Shown: one piece after another, positions 61,361-64,000 of the stretch
Position numbering within the stretch: the stretch's first letter is position 1
How the letters are laid out: each line of letters starts with the position of its first letter
Assembly: GCA_020086605.1 (NCBI GenBank)
Contig: JACBWW010000048.1
Coordinates: 4,746,629-4,810,628, forward strand
Direction: 5' to 3'
DNA length: 64,000 bases
DNA from: Lanius collurio
Lineage: Eukaryota > Chordata > Aves > Passeriformes > Laniidae
Notes under the pieces: model-generated
Told to the model about the DNA's origin: nothing
Databases searched by the model: none
What the model saw: the letters and a program-made list of their open reading frames with translations, nothing else
Position numbers and translations under genes: made by a program

Positions 61361-63677
61361 ATATACAATTTGAGTAGATTGCTAAGTCTGCAACTGAAAT
61401 ATTAATGTCTGTGAGAAGAACCCAAAAGTCATTTTGAATAACTCTACTCTCCATGACATCTTCATTTTCTCAGGACAAGTCAAAGATCATGCCCATCAGC
61501 AAGTACTTGAAAAATAGGGTAAATAGCCCTATTTTTGCAAATTTTGCTGTATCTTAGTACTGTAAGAGTTCTGTCTACTTATAATATGGAGGTTTTGAAT
61601 TTGCTACACGAACAATTTAAAGTCCATTCCACACAGAAAGTGAATTTTAAAAAAAAGACATTTATAACACTTTTGTCCATTACTGATAAACATAAAGACC
61701 TTAGGCTTCAAGGTAATACAAGGTGGAAAAATAAAAGGGAGGGAGAAATATGGAACAAAGAAGAAAGAAAAAAGAAGAAAGAGTTATTTTTTCCTGGCCT
61801 CATATATGTGACTATAAAATTTACAGAGGAATTACTGCTATCTGTGCCCCTATTTTAAACTTTCTGTAAAAAAAATGTGATTTAATGCCTCAGTCAAAGG
61901 ATATTATGGTGATTTTGTTACAGACATTCTAATATAAGCCTACTATAACACTTCCCTTGCTGCAATGTAGAATTACCCAGGAGTAAATTCAGGTTCTGTA
62001 GAGATCAAAACATTTTCTTTTTGGGACTGTCTTTAAAATAAACTGAAGGGGTTTTTTTAATACACTGATATCAAAATGTACTTATGCATTTGAGTGAAAT
62101 GATTTTGACTTTCTTAGCATTTGTCCAGTAAATAAACAAAAATAAAATAAAATAAAAAAAAAATATTTATTTTTTTTTTCCTTACAGGAGAACTGCAGCC
62201 AGATTTAGAAAAATTCTTTGGTAGTTAAAACTGAGATTGGCTAGTTCTGAGATAGACAATTAAAATATAGCAGTCCAAACATCACGCCCCAGTAGCTGCC
62301 TAGACACGCTTTATTCAATCTGAAAGTCATTTGAATACTCCCAAGAGCCTAAGCTGCTATCAAAGCACACAGGACACCTACAAACACTACATATTCACAA
62401 AATGGAATGACAGTTGTTTTCTTATTTAAAAATTTTAAAATGTTGCTGTTTATATAACACTGCTACTAAAACCACTTACCCCAAGAAATAAAAAATCTGT
62501 TTAATACACCCACTCAAGCTTGGGCAATGTTCAACCACATTTTCCCTTGTAGAATGTTCAACCAATCAGCTAGAATTTGAGCTGCATGGTGGACAGACAT
62601 AGTGACAAAAGCAAGAACGTTATTTAAAGGGATTTCTGTTCAGGCTGAACCACCCCCAAGTTAAGATTTTAAGGGAGAAATTTAAGTGCCTAAATTTAGA
62701 TACCTACTTCTATTTGAATCATCAAGTATCTGAGGTAGCACCACTGTCCTGGCAGTGAAGACCCACACTCTGCCTGCTATGCAGGCAGGATATAGTTGTG
62801 TCTAAAATGACATTAGGAACATGCTTAAACATTCAAATCATGCTCCAATAGGACAAAACATTTGAATATTATTAATTTGTGGTGGGTTTTGGTCAGAACT
62901 CAGTCATCATGTAGAAGAGAATTTTGATCTTCTTAAACATTAAGATTTTCCGTGTTTAGGGGCTCTATAAGTCTTTACATGAACTGCAATAAGCATTTTC
63001 CAAAAGCTTCTCATTTCTATTTCAGATAGTTTACAGCATGTTAGAAAGAATGTGTAATTAATCAATTATTAATGTTTATCATGCATAAATAATAAATACT
63101 ACATTATTTTGAACCTAAATCAGCATTGTTGCATTATTAAAAGGTCATCAAAAAGGCATATTATGAAACACATTTTAAACCCTGATTGTCATTTAACTTA
63201 TTTGTTCATAAATCATCTTATACAATGGGTTACAGCCCAATGGAGTTGTAAAATACAGGAAAACATCTCAAAGAGTGTCAAATGTATCCCAGCAAGGTCT
63301 GTGGCTTAATTTTACATGAAGAGATTATCAAATCTAGGTTTGATACATTTACAGATAAGCCAAATGTAGATAAGTTTTTACTGCCAAACAGGTGGAAACC
63401 AGGGATTTGGATAGCCAATTTGCAGATCTGTTTTCAACAGAGCTAGTTGGAGGAGTTCAAACCAGGGCCAGTTCAAACCAGAATAACCTTAGAATGAAGA
63501 TGCATGCACAATCAGCAATCTTGGGTTCATGTCCCGCTTCCTAAGCTGTTTTTAGCCTTACAGATAAATCATGTGATGACTGACTGTATTAAAAACTTAG
63601 TACCAACAGTTTATTAATGTGTTTTATAATACAGTAAATTATGTTAATATTCCTTGTTCTGAACTCTAACCTAGTCA
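61361..63677. other. AT-rich sequence, no gene seen
   Basis: The plus-strand 107-codon ORF at 61535-61858 is Lys-rich in its second half (a purine tract) and looks accidental. A/T low-complexity lies at about 62130-62180. Nothing else is recognised. Confidence 0.5.
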
Positions 63678-64000
63678 ATAATTTGCTGGGAGAAGTCTCA
63701 TAATCACTCGCCTTGTTGCCCTGGGAGACTCCAGTTTCCAAAATGTCTGCTAGAAATAGAATACAGTGGAGAGAAAAGAGTCAGGGTGATTTCTGGAGTG
63801 TGTGGAAGATAACTTCCTGACACAGCTGGTGACTGAACCAACTAGGGTAGATGCCCTACTGGACCTGTTAGTGAACACAGAAGAGCTTGTGAATGATATG
63901 ATAGCTGGGGGCTTCCTTGGGAGTAGCAATCATGAAATTACTGAGTTTTCAATTCTTGGAGGGGTGCCAGCAAAACTTCTTCCTTTGACTTCTGGCAGGC
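63678..64000 (+). mobile_element. CR1 LINE, endonuclease part of ORF2, sense, cut by window end
   Basis: The sequence follows the CR1 ORF2 endonuclease region in order: 'ctgggagaagtctcataatc', 'gggagactccagtttcca', 'ggaagataacttcctgacac', 'agctggtgactgaaccaact', 'gccctactggacctgtt', 'gagttttcaattcttggag'. Conservation is clearly better than in the other CR1 copies here, although frame-disrupting changes are present. The insertion is 5'-truncated near 63678 and continues beyond the window. Confidence 0.9.

Noticed and set aside
1..64000. CRISPR arrays, operons, rRNA, tRNA genes
   Set aside because: No regularly spaced repeats, no tRNA cloverleaf with a proper B box (the 'ggttcgatccac' at about 33921 belongs to CR1) and no rRNA sequence were seen. 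The repeat content is that of a bird nuclear genome.

Overview
This is non-coding vertebrate nuclear DNA, almost certainly from a bird and probably a songbird (inference). The base composition is AT-rich throughout. The repeats are those of avian genomes: many fragments of the CR1 LINE with its typical 3' end (tandem ATTCTATG-like octamers and no poly-A tail) and many endogenous-retrovirus LTRs. There is no bacterial-style gene organisation. Most ORFs longer than 60 codons are chance ORFs in AT-rich sequence or lie inside repeats. I recognise no complete protein-coding gene. The window is best read as intergenic sequence or part of a very long intron.

Layout. 1-11 kb: AT-rich single-copy sequence, a CR1 tail at 6.9 kb and a possible decayed LTR at 5.9-6.5 kb. 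11.0-12.9 kb: an ERV cluster with a family-B LTR, ERV debris, an antisense family-B fragment and solo LTR A1. 18.2-19.1 kb: solo LTR A2. 25.4-26.0 kb: another family-B LTR, then a CR1 tail at 26.7 kb. 28.2-28.8 kb: an LTR with clear TATA and polyadenylation signals. 31.5-32.8 kb: an antisense LTR next to a sense family-C LTR. 33.5-39.0 kb: a CR1-rich stretch (five fragments) with a GC-rich, LTR-like block at 36.2-37.1 kb. 40.3-40.7 kb: an antisense family-C LTR. 43.7-44.6 kb: solo LTR A3, inverted relative to A1 and A2. 46.4-47.6 kb: a GC-richer ERV-derived block holding a 94-bp palindrome built from family-B LTR ends, followed by a small membrane-protein-like ORF. 49.8-50.1 kb: an old CR1. 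52.8-61.4 kb: four family-B LTRs in alternating orientation, a CR1 at 57.5-57.9 kb and a remnant that reads as Ty3/Gypsy reverse transcriptase at 58.2-58.4 kb. 63.7-64.0 kb: a CR1 ORF2 fragment running off the end.

The best-supported features are three near-complete solo LTRs of one family (A1-A3), each TG...CA and flanked by a 6-bp target-site duplication. The items most worth following up are the Gypsy-like RT remnant, the LTR-end palindrome, a 54-bp candidate exon at 30.6 kb and a 59-codon hydrophobic ORF at 47.6 kb. I found no evidence of a new multi-gene system. Family letters A-D are my own labels; family identifications come from memory of avian repeat consensus sequences, not from a database search.
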